A DNA stretch of 64,000 nucleotides from contig CM039515.1 of the NCBI GenBank assembly GCA_022432975.1, positions 23,020,923 through 23,084,922 of the forward strand. Reading direction: 5' to 3'. The notes under the pieces are model-generated. The model had not been told where the DNA came from and did not search any database. It was given only the letters and a program-made list of their open reading frames with translations. Shown piece after piece: positions 13,591 through 24,749 of the stretch (its first letter is position 1; the number at the start of each line of letters is the position of its first letter). A program made the position numbers and the translations under genes. Origin of the DNA: Begonia masoniana (taxonomy: Eukaryota; Streptophyta; Magnoliopsida; Cucurbitales; Begoniaceae).

Positions 13591-13737
13591 CATCAAAATG
13601 ATAAGGCACATAATCTATAAAACAATAAACCTAACTACCGAGCATACCATCAAAACGATAAGGCACATAATCTATAAAACAATAAACCTAACTACCGAGC
13701 ATACCATCAAAACGATAAGGCACATAATCTATAAAAC
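13591..13737. repeat. Second, detached block of the 57-bp repeat (about 2.6 copies)
   Basis: The block begins CATCAAAATGATAAGG directly after GTCGTCTGG, where related LTRs continue with CCGGAAACCGTCGGGAATCG (23381, 29899). It therefore replaces normal LTR sequence 780 bp beyond the main array and runs straight into the AAT microsatellite within the word ACAATAA. Confidence 0.95.
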
Positions 13738-14592
<855 letters not shown>

Positions 14593-15328
14593 CCCCATAA
14601 TTCTCTAAATTAATTAATTATAAGGATTCCACTAAAACTCTCAATTCGCAAAACGGGCACATCTCAATTATTCACAAAAATGCCCTTGCGTGCACAATCC
14701 AAGAACCCGTAAAGTCGGGTGTTACATTCACGGTCCTAATCCTTCAGTTAGTAGACACCGCAAGTAGTCCATAACTGCTTGGATCGTCTGAAACGATCAA
14801 GCACGAAACTTGTGATGCAATGTGGAAGGTAGACAAAACTAGATAACCCCGAGTTTAGTTAAATTGGAATGAACCAGTAGTTTCTTTTCGCATATTTGAT
14901 GAATGAAGCTTAGTAGAAGTTAAGTTAATGTTGTGTTTATGATTTTAGGTGAGCAAACTCCCGAAGTAGCTTACAACCAAGCATTTCCAGGAAGCCAGGT
15001 AAGTAGAGTATGTGTGTGCCTTTGGGCCTACATCACAAAACAGTAGGGTTTATGTGTGTTTATGAATGTTTTCCAGTATATCATGCATCATGTTTTATTG
15101 AATGAGAACGAAAATGAATTTACATGTAAAGGCATGGTGAGACATGGACAGATTGTATTAGATCAGCTATGAAGGGAACTAATCCGCCCCTTAATCTAGT
15201 AGAGGATTTATACTTTGGGAAAACTGATCCACTTCCCATCGCACAGAGGGATCAGATCAGCTATTAAGGGAACTAATCCGCCCCTTAATCTAGTAGAGGA
15301 TTTATACTTTGGGAAAACTGATCCACTT

Positions 15329-17938
15329 TGTAACGCCCAGAAATTTCGGTTATGGGTTTTGAGTTTTAGGTTTTCGGGTTTTCGCTCTTAGGGATATTTT
15401 TATAAATGAGCAAATTAAGCTCGTTTTGTGAACGAGAAATTTCGTTAGAACCCTAGGAATAAATTGGAATATTTGGAGAAATAAAATTTTTTTGGAGAAA
15501 CCGAATCGATATACAAAATGAGGAAGTTAAACAAAGAAATTTACAAAAGGGGTATTTAGGTAATTTTGAAGTCAAAATTGTTATAAAACCTAAAACACCT
15601 AATTTTCTTCCCATTTCCCTCCTTTCCAACGTGAAGCTCCTCACGATTTCTTCCCCTTTTTCCACTGCCATCTCTCTACGTGATCGTGCTCCTCCGTTCC
15701 AACGATTTTCCTTCGAGTTTTCTTCCCCTAATCCATACTCTAGGTAAGTTCTACACTTTAGGTATGTTTAGTTGAGGTTTTAGGGTTGGTTTTGATTTAG
15801 GGTTTTGTGTAAAATCTCTGGATTTGTGGGAAAATCGATAGGATAGTGATTTTATGCCCATTAATGATACAATGGTTGTTATTTTGGTAGATTGGGTGAT
15901 TTAATACTGTTGGGTTGGTGTTTATGATTAATGGTTGGTTGTTGGAAGGTTGTTGGAAGCCATGAATGGGGTTTTGAAATTTATGAGCGTGTAATGCTCG
16001 ATGAAATGTCCAAAAGAAGTGAATTTGAGTTTTAGAAAAAATTATCTTAGCACGAGTTGTCGTTTAGTTTCGATTTTGACAATTTAGAGTCAATATTAAC
16101 GGCATATTATGAAAATGCCTTAGGTAACCCAAGCTCTCAAAGGACGGTGCTCGGCATAGATAGGACTCCAGGTAAGTGGTGTTAGGTTTCCGGCTCCTAA
16201 AGCCCTACATTATATCGATGTTAGGAATTAAATGTCTTAATGATATTTTCACGATTTTTGGGTTCTAAATAGTCGGGTAGACTAGGACGTTTCCTATGAG
16301 TAGTTGGTTAGGCTCGTTTATGTACGTTATGAATGTTTGGATGATTGTTTGGTAGTACCATTCTTCATGTATCATGTCTTCTCCTTTAAGGTTTAATGAA
16401 ATGTTCTTGCATGCACGTTTTTAAGTAAAGGAAGTAAAGTAAATAATGTTAAGTAAAGTTGGATGGTGAGTAGGGCACAGGGCACGTTGATGGCAACTCA
16501 GGGCATGATAATGTGTTAATGGCAACTCAAGGCAAGTGTTTGGTCTACAGGGTAGACGGAGTGGTGCCTGTGCCTACTCATGCCTAATGATATATATGTA
16601 TATGTTATGTAAAGTGAATAAATGAAAAACGAACATGTTTTTGAAAAATCATGCATTATGTATACTCATGTTTTAGTGCACCCCTTTACTAAGCATTAGG
16701 CTTAATGTGTTTATCGTATGATGTAGGTGACGAGAACGAAGGTGAGGAACCCCCTCCTGATGATCACGTGTAGTTGGTTGATGGGCGGAGCTTATGGCTA
16801 CGGGATATGTTTTGGGCTAGGCAAGAGAATCCGTGGGTGTGCTCCAAGTCATTTTGTGATAAATAGGTGTGTATTAGAATGATATTGAACGATGTGATAG
16901 ATTTTAGGATGTATAGTGAAGTTTGACGTTTTGAGGATTTTATATTGGAGGTAGGCTTGGAGTGGTGTTATTTTGAATGATTTTGTTTTTGGGAAAGTGT
17001 TAGGGACTCGGACGTTTATGGAGATGTTTATTTTGTGGATTAAGTGGAATTGTTGTTTAATGATTTTAGGCCTTTTAAACTGTAAGGATACGCTCGGGTT
17101 TTAGAGCGACCCATGCAGTTTGTTTTTACGAATTTTAAATATGTGTTCGGGTATGTGTATGAGTCGGGATTTTTGGAGTTTTGAAGATTTTGTGTTTAAA
17201 AAGGTTAGGGAAATGATTTTTGGAAAGTTTAAGGTGAAAGGTAAGAGTTTGGAAAGGAAAAATAGGTTAAGAAGAAGAAGAAGGGAAGGTGGGCACTGGT
17301 GGGCCCGCTGGCCGGGCGCGGCGGACGCGTTGGTTGCCCATGCGATCGATCGTGCCCGCGGTGCGATCGATCGTGAATTAGGGTCATTTTTAGTCGGGAA
17401 ACCCGAGCCGGCCCGATCGATCGGGCTTGGGGTGCGATCGATCGCGTTTGGCACGTGTTTGACACGTGAGGTTAGTGTTGGGAGTGCCTTGGCGCGCGCT
17501 GGGCGCGCGGCTTTGGCAGGAGCGCGCGCGCGCCCCGTGTGCTGCGCGCGCACACCGCAGGGCACCCATGTGCTTTTTTTTTTTTTTTGACTTTTCAAAA
17601 CATGTTTCGATCCGACCTTTTACGATACCTTTTAAATATATTTTACAGGCGATCCCCACCTATTTTAAAGAATTTTAAGGACCCAAAAATCGAGTCGACG
17701 TTTTTCCGAAAAAGTATTTTTACCTCGTTTTGATGATTTTAAAGTTGACGACTCTTATGCCCGTCATGTTTAAGTTAAAGTTAGTCTACTTAGGGTCGAT
17801 CGAGACAGGTCATTTGTCTAGGTCCGTTTTATTTTAGAGCGTTGAGTAAAAAGAAAAATTTTACAGTGAAAATCTGATAAAGTTATGAGTACGTCATGGT
17901 TCTACCGTGGCAGCCCTGACCGGGTTGGGGTCGTCACA
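15329..17938 (+). mobile_element. Solo LTR, TSD CACTT
   Basis: It starts TGTAACGCCCAG and ends GGGGTCGTCACA, with CACTT at 15324-15328 and 17939-17943. No PBS, internal domain or PPT is present. Landmarks on the plus strand are GCTCCTAAAGCCCTACAT near 16193 and AAGCATTAGGCTTAATG followed by GATGTAGGTGACG near 16690-16735. It is of the same general family as the LTR at 61122. Confidence 0.93.
17305..17575. other. GC-rich island with GATCGATC palindromes inside the solo LTR
   Basis: In an AT-rich window this segment is strongly GC-rich. It has GCGATCGATCG at 17342 and 17363, the 14-bp palindrome CCCGATCGATCGGG at 17412-17425, GCGATCGATCGC at 17434-17445, then long CG-alternating runs (for example near 17491-17560), ended by a T14 run. 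Open frames across it on both strands lack any recognisable domain and are probably composition effects. Confidence 0.85.
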
Positions 17939-18134
17939 CACTTCCCATCGTACAGAAGGATCAGATCAGAGAAACGAATACAAAAGCAACTGAGATGTGA
18001 AAGTAGAAACTGCATGATTAGGATTTATGAATTCAGTATTTCATTCATATTTGCTCTACTTATTTAGTATTAGGCTAATAGATGAGTTTTGTGATGTAGG
18101 TGTTGAGTTTCCAACAGGTGATTTCTCTGAGGTT

Positions 18135-19402
18135 AATAATTAAACCCATTAGGCTAATAATTGAGGTTATTGATAAACTCCATCCTCCAACAATAGTAAA
18201 AGAGATAAGGACTTTCTTGGATGATGCAAGTTTTTATAAAAGATTCATCAAGGATTTTTCAAATATATCAAAACTATTGTGTTTGTTGCTAGAAAATAAT
18301 GCAGTGTTTTGTTTTAATGAGGCATGTAGGTGAGCTTTTTTTAAAACTGAAAAACAAGCTTGTTTTCGCTCTAATAATCATAGCCCCAAGCTAGTCTTTT
18401 CCTTTTGAGTTGATTTGTGATGCAAGTGAATTTTCTCTTTGGGTAGTTCTTGGACAGCAAAAGGAAAAAATATTTCACTTTATCTATTATGCCAACAAGA
18501 CCTTAGCAGATCCCAAGATGAACTACACTACAAAAGAGAAAGAGCTCTTGGATGTTGTCTTTGCTTTTGATAAAATTTGATTTTATTTGATAGGACCAAA
18601 GATGGTGGTATATACGTATCATTCATCTATTAAACACTTGATAACAAAGAAAGACGCAAAGTCTAGGCTTATTCAATGGGTTTAATTGTTACAAGAGTTT
18701 GATTTGGTGATTAGAGATAGAAATTGATGAGAAAATCAAGTGATTGATCATTTATCTCGGGTGAAGCAGAAAGAGGAAGTTACAAACAAGAGTCTTTCCC
18801 CGATAAGCAGTTCCTAAAGATTACAGAAATACCATAGTGACAGCGAGTTAGAAATATTTTCAGAAAACATGAGCTGCCTTTAAACTTAAACATCTTAGAA
18901 GTTGACCTGTTCGATGTCTGTGGGATTACTTTTATGGGTCCTTTCCCATCTTCATGTGGGAATCAGTATGTACTGTTTGTTGTAAATTATGTTTGAAAAA
19001 AGGTAAAAGCTGCTACTCTTGATGCAAAGGTAGTTGTTTGGTTCTTGCACAAAAATATATGTACTCGACTTGGAACATTGAGAGCTATTATAAGTGATGG
19101 TGGAAGTCATTTCTGTAACATATAGTTTCAGCAATTATTGACAATATATGAGTTAAAACATAAAGTGACCACAACATATCATCGTTAAGCTGATGGGCAA
19201 GTGGAAGTTTCCAACATAGAAATAAAAAGAATTCTGGAGATAGTAAAGAAAAAATGAATAAATGGCATGACAAAAAGATCCAAGATTGTACCTTTGAAGT
19301 AGGCCAACAAATATTGCTCTAGGAAGGCAATTATGAAAACTCTGGATTATCATGTGTAGAGCATGATTTAAAGTCATTTTCCATGTTTTACATCACTCAA
19401 CG
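18135..19402 (+). pseudogene. pol: Tat/Athila-like Ty3/Gypsy pol remnant
   Basis: Similarity is recognisable by eye after translating in several frames: the RT connection (FLDDASFYKRFIKDFSNISK, about 18210-18280), RNase H (FELICDASEF near 18400, GQQKEKIFHFIYYANKTL near 18452-18510, KEKELLDVVFAFDK near 18535-18580, [15 protein letters not shown] near 18630-18680), then the integrase core (GITFMGPFPSSCGNQYV near 18920-18970, AIISDGGSHF near 19085-19115, ADGQVEVSN near 19190-19215). These are Tat/Athila-type motifs, distinct from the Tekay pols elsewhere in the window. Stops and frameshifts are scattered throughout, and the segment between RNase H and integrase is shortened. It is the target into which the solo LTR at 19403 inserted (TSD CAACG). 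Confidence 0.8.
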
Positions 19403-20961
19403 TGTAATACCCGGTTCTATCAAACCGTTTCTTTATTCCTTTTAAACTAATGGCACAATTTATATGGCAATATGAAATGTAGGGTTAGTGGATGACTAGG
19501 CAAGGGCATAAGGGTAATTAGAAATTCAAAGGTGGATAACGTATTTAAGGAAACTATTAATTAAGTAGCCGCCACTGTTTATTTCATTTCCTCTCCATTC
19601 TCAGCTCCTCAGCTTAGCAGAGCGCGATAGGAGACCCCCTTCGACTTCCTCCAGCGATTTCCTCCGAACTTGGTGAGTTTTGCTTCTATTTCTTGTTACA
19701 TTGTATCTATCGTTGGTAGGAGGGATGATAAATGAGGTTTTGAGAAGGCGGTAATCGAGTGGTGGTTTCGGTTTAAGTTGAAATCGGGAATGCACAATGA
19801 CTAGAGTTCCCAAAACAGTTTCCCTTAGATTTTTAGTGGTTTAGAATGAAGATTAGAGGAAATTTAATGTATGCTCTGTCTATGGTTTTAGGTTTGAGTA
19901 ATACCCGAAGTAGCTTGCAACCAAGTTTTTCCAGGAGACCAGGTAAGTAAAGTTTGCTTGTGCCTTCGGGCCTACATCACAAAACATTAGAGTTTGTATG
20001 CTGGAATGTGTTGGTATGTCATGCATCATATTTTTTAAAGTATACGAAAATGAATTTGAAGGCATGTTGGCATAGTGAGGATTGAACATATTGAAACAGC
20101 TATGTGAATCAGTTTTACTGTTAAGGGAAGTAATCCGCCCCTTAATGAGACAGTGAATATTTATACTTTGGGAGAGTTGATCCAGCTTCCAATTTCACAG
20201 GGGGATCTGAACATGTGAATCAGATTTACTGTTAAAGGAATTTATCCGCCCCTTAATGAGCCAGTGGATGTATATACTTTGGGAGAGTTGATCCAGTTCC
20301 CAATTTCACAGGGGGATCTGAACAGAAACGAAACATGAACAACTGAGTTGAGAAAGTAGAAATTGCATGTTTAGGAATTTGTATTTCAGTGTTTCATTTC
20401 ATTACTGCTTTTCTTACTTAGCATTAGGCTAATAGATGAGTTTTGTGATGTAGGTGTTGAGGATACTGCAGGTGAATTTTCTGATTGCACAGATGATTAG
20501 ATGTGGTTGGAGGAGTACATTCATGTCTCGCCCTGGTAAACTGATGAGGCGGGTTAACTGTTGTCAGCAGTGGTGGGGGTTTAGTTGGTAATAATCTAAT
20601 CAGAGTATGCTTAGTTTTCATGACAGTAGAGATTTTAATATTTGACTACGTTTTGAGTTTTTCTGGTACTAGTGATCTGTTGGGTTTTAAATGTTGGTTT
20701 TACTGGGTTTGAACAATACAATGAGAATTGTTTCTGAATGGTCTTGATGAAGCAAGTAAATTCCTTCCTGTAATTAGTGTGGTGTATGTATATCGAGAAG
20801 TCGTTGAGATGTCGCCCTTATTTCTATCGGATGATGTAGATTTTGCACTACCGGTATGAGTGGGTATTATGCTTTGTCGTTTAGTGATCGGTATATTCAA
20901 TTTACCCTATCGGAAGAAGGGGATGAGGGGTTTTGTTGTTAACCCATCGGCAGATGCGTGC

Positions 20962-21073
20962 TGACGTCATCGGTAGATGTAGGAGGACTTTTGTCGTTTA
21001 GTCATCGGTGGGTGTAGAACGAAGTCGATCGGATGAAGGAAGTCATCTGGCTGACGTCATCTGGCTGACGTCA
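20962..21073. promoter_or_regulatory. Cluster of TGACGTCA (bZIP-type) sites in the LTR
   Basis: The 8-bp palindrome TGACGTCA occurs at 20962, 21052 and 21066, and again at 30266 in the continuation of this LTR beyond the insert. The core TGACG(TCA) is a known plant TGA/bZIP binding motif. The sites alternate with CGGTAGATGTAGG and TTTTGTCGTTTAGTCATCGG. Function as an enhancer is inferred only. Confidence 0.6.
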
Positions 21074-21148
21074 TCGGTAGATGTAGGAGGACTTTTGTCG
21101 TTTAGTCATCGGAGGATGTAGAGTGTATTTTGTCGTTTAGTCACCGGT

Positions 21149-23697
21149 TGTAACGCCCCCGAACCCACCCTGGCTCGGTGCGCTACTTGGCTCACTCTAA
21201 CCACCCCAAGAATTTTTATAAACACCTAGGTATAAATAAAACTGACATAGCGGAATTTTATAAACACCTAGGTATAAATAAAACTGACATAGCGGAATTT
21301 AAAACTAAATTACTCTAAGCTTTCTCTCAGGTCATACCTAACTGCCTAGACTCATTGATTTTCCTTAATTCTAACCGTTAATCACCATGGCGTCCTTCCC
21401 GAAAATTTCGGCAAAGTAACGCCTGAAAATGGTGCCTCCAAAATGCTAAAAACCTGCATAAAATCCAGTCCTAACCAGACCAGAATATTCCAACTATCTA
21501 ACCAACCTACGAAATCTCCAACAGCAGTAAAGAGGGAAACTAAAATGCTAACATCCCTACGTAAAGAAAGTCCACAGTACAGGGCGATACATCACCCTTA
21601 ACTATGACTATATACCACAAATACACATAGCTATACCACAACCATTAAAACATCAACTAAAAAGAGATACATATTCCCAACATTTCTACAAACAGACATT
21701 ACAATAAACTACTAAAATACAAAGCCCCACATCTCCCGAAGACCATGGTAGAGACGCCCCGACAACTGCCCGCACCGGCACGCCCCGTGCATCTCCGACT
21801 GCTTCCAAGTCCTGGCTGACTCACATAGCTCACCTGTAACCGCATCGTTACCTACACCACAGAACACACACACACACATAAGCTTACGCTTAGCAAGTAG
21901 GGAACACGAATGCGACAACACACAATGCAAGCAACCTAACACATGCAGTTTCTACCACTCAGTTGGGTTTATTTGCTGTTCGTTGCTGTTCGTTACTTTA
22001 ATCGTTTCATAAGCCGTGTGATTTGAGTAGGCACACATCCCATAACCGTCTAGGACGGCCAAACTCAGAATCACCAGAGCAAGACCAGACAGCTCACATC
22101 CCATAACCGTCTAGGATGGCCATACATGATCTCCCTCGTCGATCGTAGAATCCTATAACCGTCTAGGAATTCATACTCACGACCTTTACGTATTTTAGCC
22201 AATCATCCTTCATAGAGTTCCCTTCGGGGTGCCACTGCAAGCATCGTATCCCGACAAGGCACACTATTCCAGATCTCGTATTTTTAGCCGGTCTCTCATA
22301 GAGTTCCCTTCGGGGTGCCACTGCAAGCACCGTATCCCGACAAGGCACACTATTTGAGATTCATTCCAATTCACTTTATCTGATTACGTTCATGCTCACA
22401 ATGCCAAACAATGCCACTCATCTCTAGCGTAGCGTACTATAACTCACGATGCATGTTTCAACAAAGATATGCAATACAACACGAAACAAACCAACGACAC
22501 ACGAAACAAAACAACAAAATAAGCAAACAAGCAAAGAATTCCCTACCGTTCCATGGTGTAGGCCCGAAGGCAAAACAAACATCCTCTACTTACCTGAACT
22601 CTTGCACCGCACTTACTCGCTTTGGCTACGTAAATTTCCCCACTCGGTAACCTATCACATTCACAAAAGTCACTTAAGCATTAAAATTCACTTCTAAAGG
22701 ATATTTAAGCTAACTCTAACTACAATTATTCAAACTTCGTTCAAATTAATCCTACATTCACCAATTACTCTCAAACTACTATTTCTAGCCTAATCCAACA
22801 AAAACCTAACGAAACGGGCCACCAATTTGGGTTCAGTAAAAACTGACCCGAAACCTCAAACGTGCATAACTTTTGCATCGGTTATCGGAATCGAACGATT
22901 CCAGCGACCACGTACTCCTCTAATAACCTATTTTAACCTGCCAAAAGGAATTTTAAAACGAATAACCCTAGCTAGGTCAAAACTAGCAAAACCCGAACTG
23001 CCCCTTTACCCGAAAAATCCCCCTTTTCGATTTTCCATCAATTCTCACTCAATTCCTCACTAATCAACCACAAATACCCTCAATTAGCACAAATTAACCA
23101 AAAATCTCGAACTACAAGCAAAACCCGAAATGCCCTAAAGAGGGCTTCACTGTTTTTCGCCCAAATCGGGCTCAACACGGCCAGGCGACCAAAGCCGATC
23201 CTAGGGTCGGCAAACCCACGCCGGAGGTGACCAAAAACGGCCGGTGATTGGAGCTCAAACTCGCTCCTCACCCTCGGCTACAAACAAAACCGAAACAGGG
23301 GAAGAGAACGACTTACCGTTCAGATTCTGTGCGCGACGACGGCCGGAACTGGCAGCCTAGGAGTCGCCGACGTCGTCTGGCCGGAAACCGTCGGGAATCG
23401 CCGGCGCTTTCTCCGTTGATCGCCGCCGGAGCTCCCTTCCTTCCCTGCCCTGTTCTCGGGCTCGGGTGCTCAAACGCGAACAACAGAATAGCTTCGGCTA
23501 TTCTGTTGTTTTAATTTTTATTTATTTATAATAATAATAATAATAATAATAACAACACTAACCATTAATTAAATCCTCATTTACTGTTTTGCCCTCCCGT
23601 GTATTCAGCCAAGTTTATTCACTTATTATTTTTTTTTAAAATTAATTAATACAACTATCCTCCAATTTTCTCAATAACAAAAATCCCAGGTGTTACA
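21149..23697 (-). repeat. 3' LTR of the LARD-like element
   Basis: 2549 bp, ending GGTGTTACA on the plus strand. Relative to the partner LTR it has a tandem duplication of about 43 bp near 21211-21300 (ATAAACACCTAGGTATAAAT twice) and scattered substitutions. Two direct repeats of ATAGAGTTCCCTTCGGGGTG lie near 22211 and 22299. A TAGCTTCGGCTATTCTG hairpin and a short AAT tract lie near 23490-23550. Confidence 0.95.
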
Positions 23698-23715
23698 ATC
23701 TACCCTCCCTACAAA
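23698..23715 (-). other. Polypurine tract of the LARD-like element
   Basis: On the minus strand the sequence next to the 3' LTR is GTAGGGAGGGTAGAT, preceded by GAGGACAAAATTTTTG. This matches the tail before the 3' LTR of the coding element at 49234-57977 (GAGGACAAAATTC, AAGGAGGGTAGAT), which suggests shared plus-strand priming machinery. Confidence 0.85.
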
Positions 23716-23926
23716 AATTTTGTCCTCAAAATTTGTGGCCTTGTTATTTCTCAAAGTACTCATCTCATCTCACCTACCCAATGCCCTTACTCACCTATCG
23801 GGTACTACATGCCTCAACTCACAAGTCCACTAACTATAAATTAATCCATATCCTCAAACCCTTCTAACTGAATTCTCAACTTAAATCTTTGATCACCTAG
23901 TAAATTTATCACTACGGAGTCCTATT

Positions 23927-24302
23927 TGTGATGACCCGGATCTGTAAGTATGGTACGATGGCTGCACGAACCGGAACCCGGATGGCGGTACGTCCGCCCG
24001 GGCGAACCGGAAGGTGATGGGTCGTAAAAAGGGGGTCGTCACAATCCCACAGCGCTTGGGGAAGTATGTGGAAATGAAACATATGTAAAGAGATCCTCCC
24101 AACATAGCAAGACGCGTTTTGGAGCACAATTGACAACGGATCCCATAAGAACTCCGAAGTTAAGAGTGCTTCGGCGAGAGCAATTCCAGGTTGGGTGACC
24201 TTCCGGGAAGTTCTCGCCAAACAAAGCCGTGAGGGGAGGATATTGGGTTACGGCCCAATCCCCAGAGCGGACAATATCTTGCTGGGAAACGGGGTCGTTA
24301 CA
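23927..24302 (+). repeat. Cassandra 5' LTR
   Basis: 376 bp, beginning TGTGATGACCCGGATCTG and ending AACGGGGTCGTTACA. It contains the 5S-like segment in its middle and is followed after two bases by the PBS. Confidence 0.96.
24106..24224 (+). ncRNA. 5S rRNA-derived segment in the Cassandra 5' LTR
   Basis: The stretch CGGATCCCATAAGAACTCCG, AAGTTAAGAGTGCTTCGGCG, GGTTGGGTGACCTTCCGGGA aligns with the body of plant 5S rRNA. It includes the A-box region (AGTTAAGAGTGC, 24158-24169, where plant 5S normally has AGTTAAGCG) and the C-box (GGTTGGGTGACC, from 24189). In Cassandra this part is known to be transcribed by RNA polymerase III. The 5' thirty bases are diverged, so the exact ends are approximate. 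It is not a ribosomal gene. Confidence 0.9.
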
Positions 24303-24304
24303 AA

Positions 24305-24316
24305 TGGTATCAGAGC
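24305..24316 (+). other. Cassandra primer-binding site (tRNA-iMet)
   Basis: TGGTATCAGAGC, complementary to the 3' end of initiator methionine tRNA, starts two bases after the 5' LTR. Confidence 0.95.
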
Positions 24317-24352
24317 CTGTACCCAACCGGAATTGTGGCCAACGAGGACGTT

Positions 24353-24373
24353 GGGCCCCCGAGGGGGGGTGAT
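24353..24373 (+). other. Cassandra polypurine tract
   Basis: GGGCCCCCGAGGGGGGGTGA lies directly before the 3' LTR, as is typical for Cassandra. Confidence 0.85.
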
Positions 24374-24749
24374 TGTGATGACCCGGATCTGTAAGTATGG
24401 TACGATGGCTGCACGAACCGGAACCCGGATGGCGATACGTCCGCGCGGGCGAACCGGAAGGTGACGGGTCGTAAAAAGGGGGTCGTCACAATCCCACAGC
24501 GCTTGGGGAAGTATGTGGAAATGAAACATATGTAAAGAGATCCTCCCAACATAGCAAGACGCGTTTTGGAGCACAATTGACAACGGATCCCATAAGAACT
24601 CCGAAGTTAAGAGTGCTTCGGCGAGAGCAATTCCAGGTTGGGTGACCTTCCGGGAAGTTCTCGCCAAACAAAGCCGTGAGGGGAGGATATTGGGTTACGG
24701 CCCAATCCCTAGAGCGGACAATATCTTGCTGGGAAACGGGGTCGTTACA
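24374..24749 (+). repeat. Cassandra 3' LTR
   Basis: 376 bp, a near-identical copy of the LTR at 23927. Differences include GGCGATACG for GGCGGTACG, CGCGCGGG for CGCCCGGG, GTGACGGG for GTGATGGG, and CCCTAG for CCCCAG. Confidence 0.96.
24553..24671 (+). ncRNA. 5S rRNA-derived segment in the Cassandra 3' LTR
   Basis: Second copy of the 5S-like segment, 447 bp after the first and with the same altered A-box region (AGTTAAGAG) and conserved C-box. No difference from the first copy is visible within the 5S-like part. Confidence 0.9.

Larger units (their letters stand above)
23927..24749 (+). mobile_element. Complete Cassandra TRIM retrotransposon, TSD CTATT
   Basis: Two 376-bp LTRs (TGTGATGACCCGG to GGGGTCGTTACA) flank an internal region of only 71 bp holding a PBS and a polypurine tract. 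The TSD CTATT lies at 23922-23926 and 24750-24754. Each LTR contains a 5S rRNA-like segment, the defining feature of Cassandra elements of vascular plants. By eye the LTRs differ at only four positions, three between 23996 and 24020 and one near 24290, so the insertion is fairly recent. It lies antisense to the LARD-like host element. Confidence 0.97.

Noticed and set aside
14727..14731. TTCAC as the TSD of the inner LTR at 9550
   Set aside because: It matches the bases before 7233, so it belongs to the outer LTR. The inner LTR has only an imperfect CTAAT/CTAAA pair.
17101..17678. Several overlapping open frames on both strands
   Set aside because: They fall on the GC-rich, stop-poor island inside a solo LTR and show no recognisable domain.
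24305..24316. tRNA-Met gene fragment
   Set aside because: Only a 12-base primer-binding site complementary to the tRNA 3' end; no cloverleaf. The same holds at 27687, 51269, 60184 and 63787.
24039..24671. Overlapping minus-strand open frames
   Set aside because: They are antisense to the Cassandra LTRs and 5S-like segments and repeat because the LTR repeats.
24106..24671. Two 5S-like copies 447 bp apart as a genuine 5S rDNA array
   Set aside because: They are bounded by LTR termini, TSD, PBS and PPT, and diverge from cellular 5S in their 5' part, so they belong to Cassandra.
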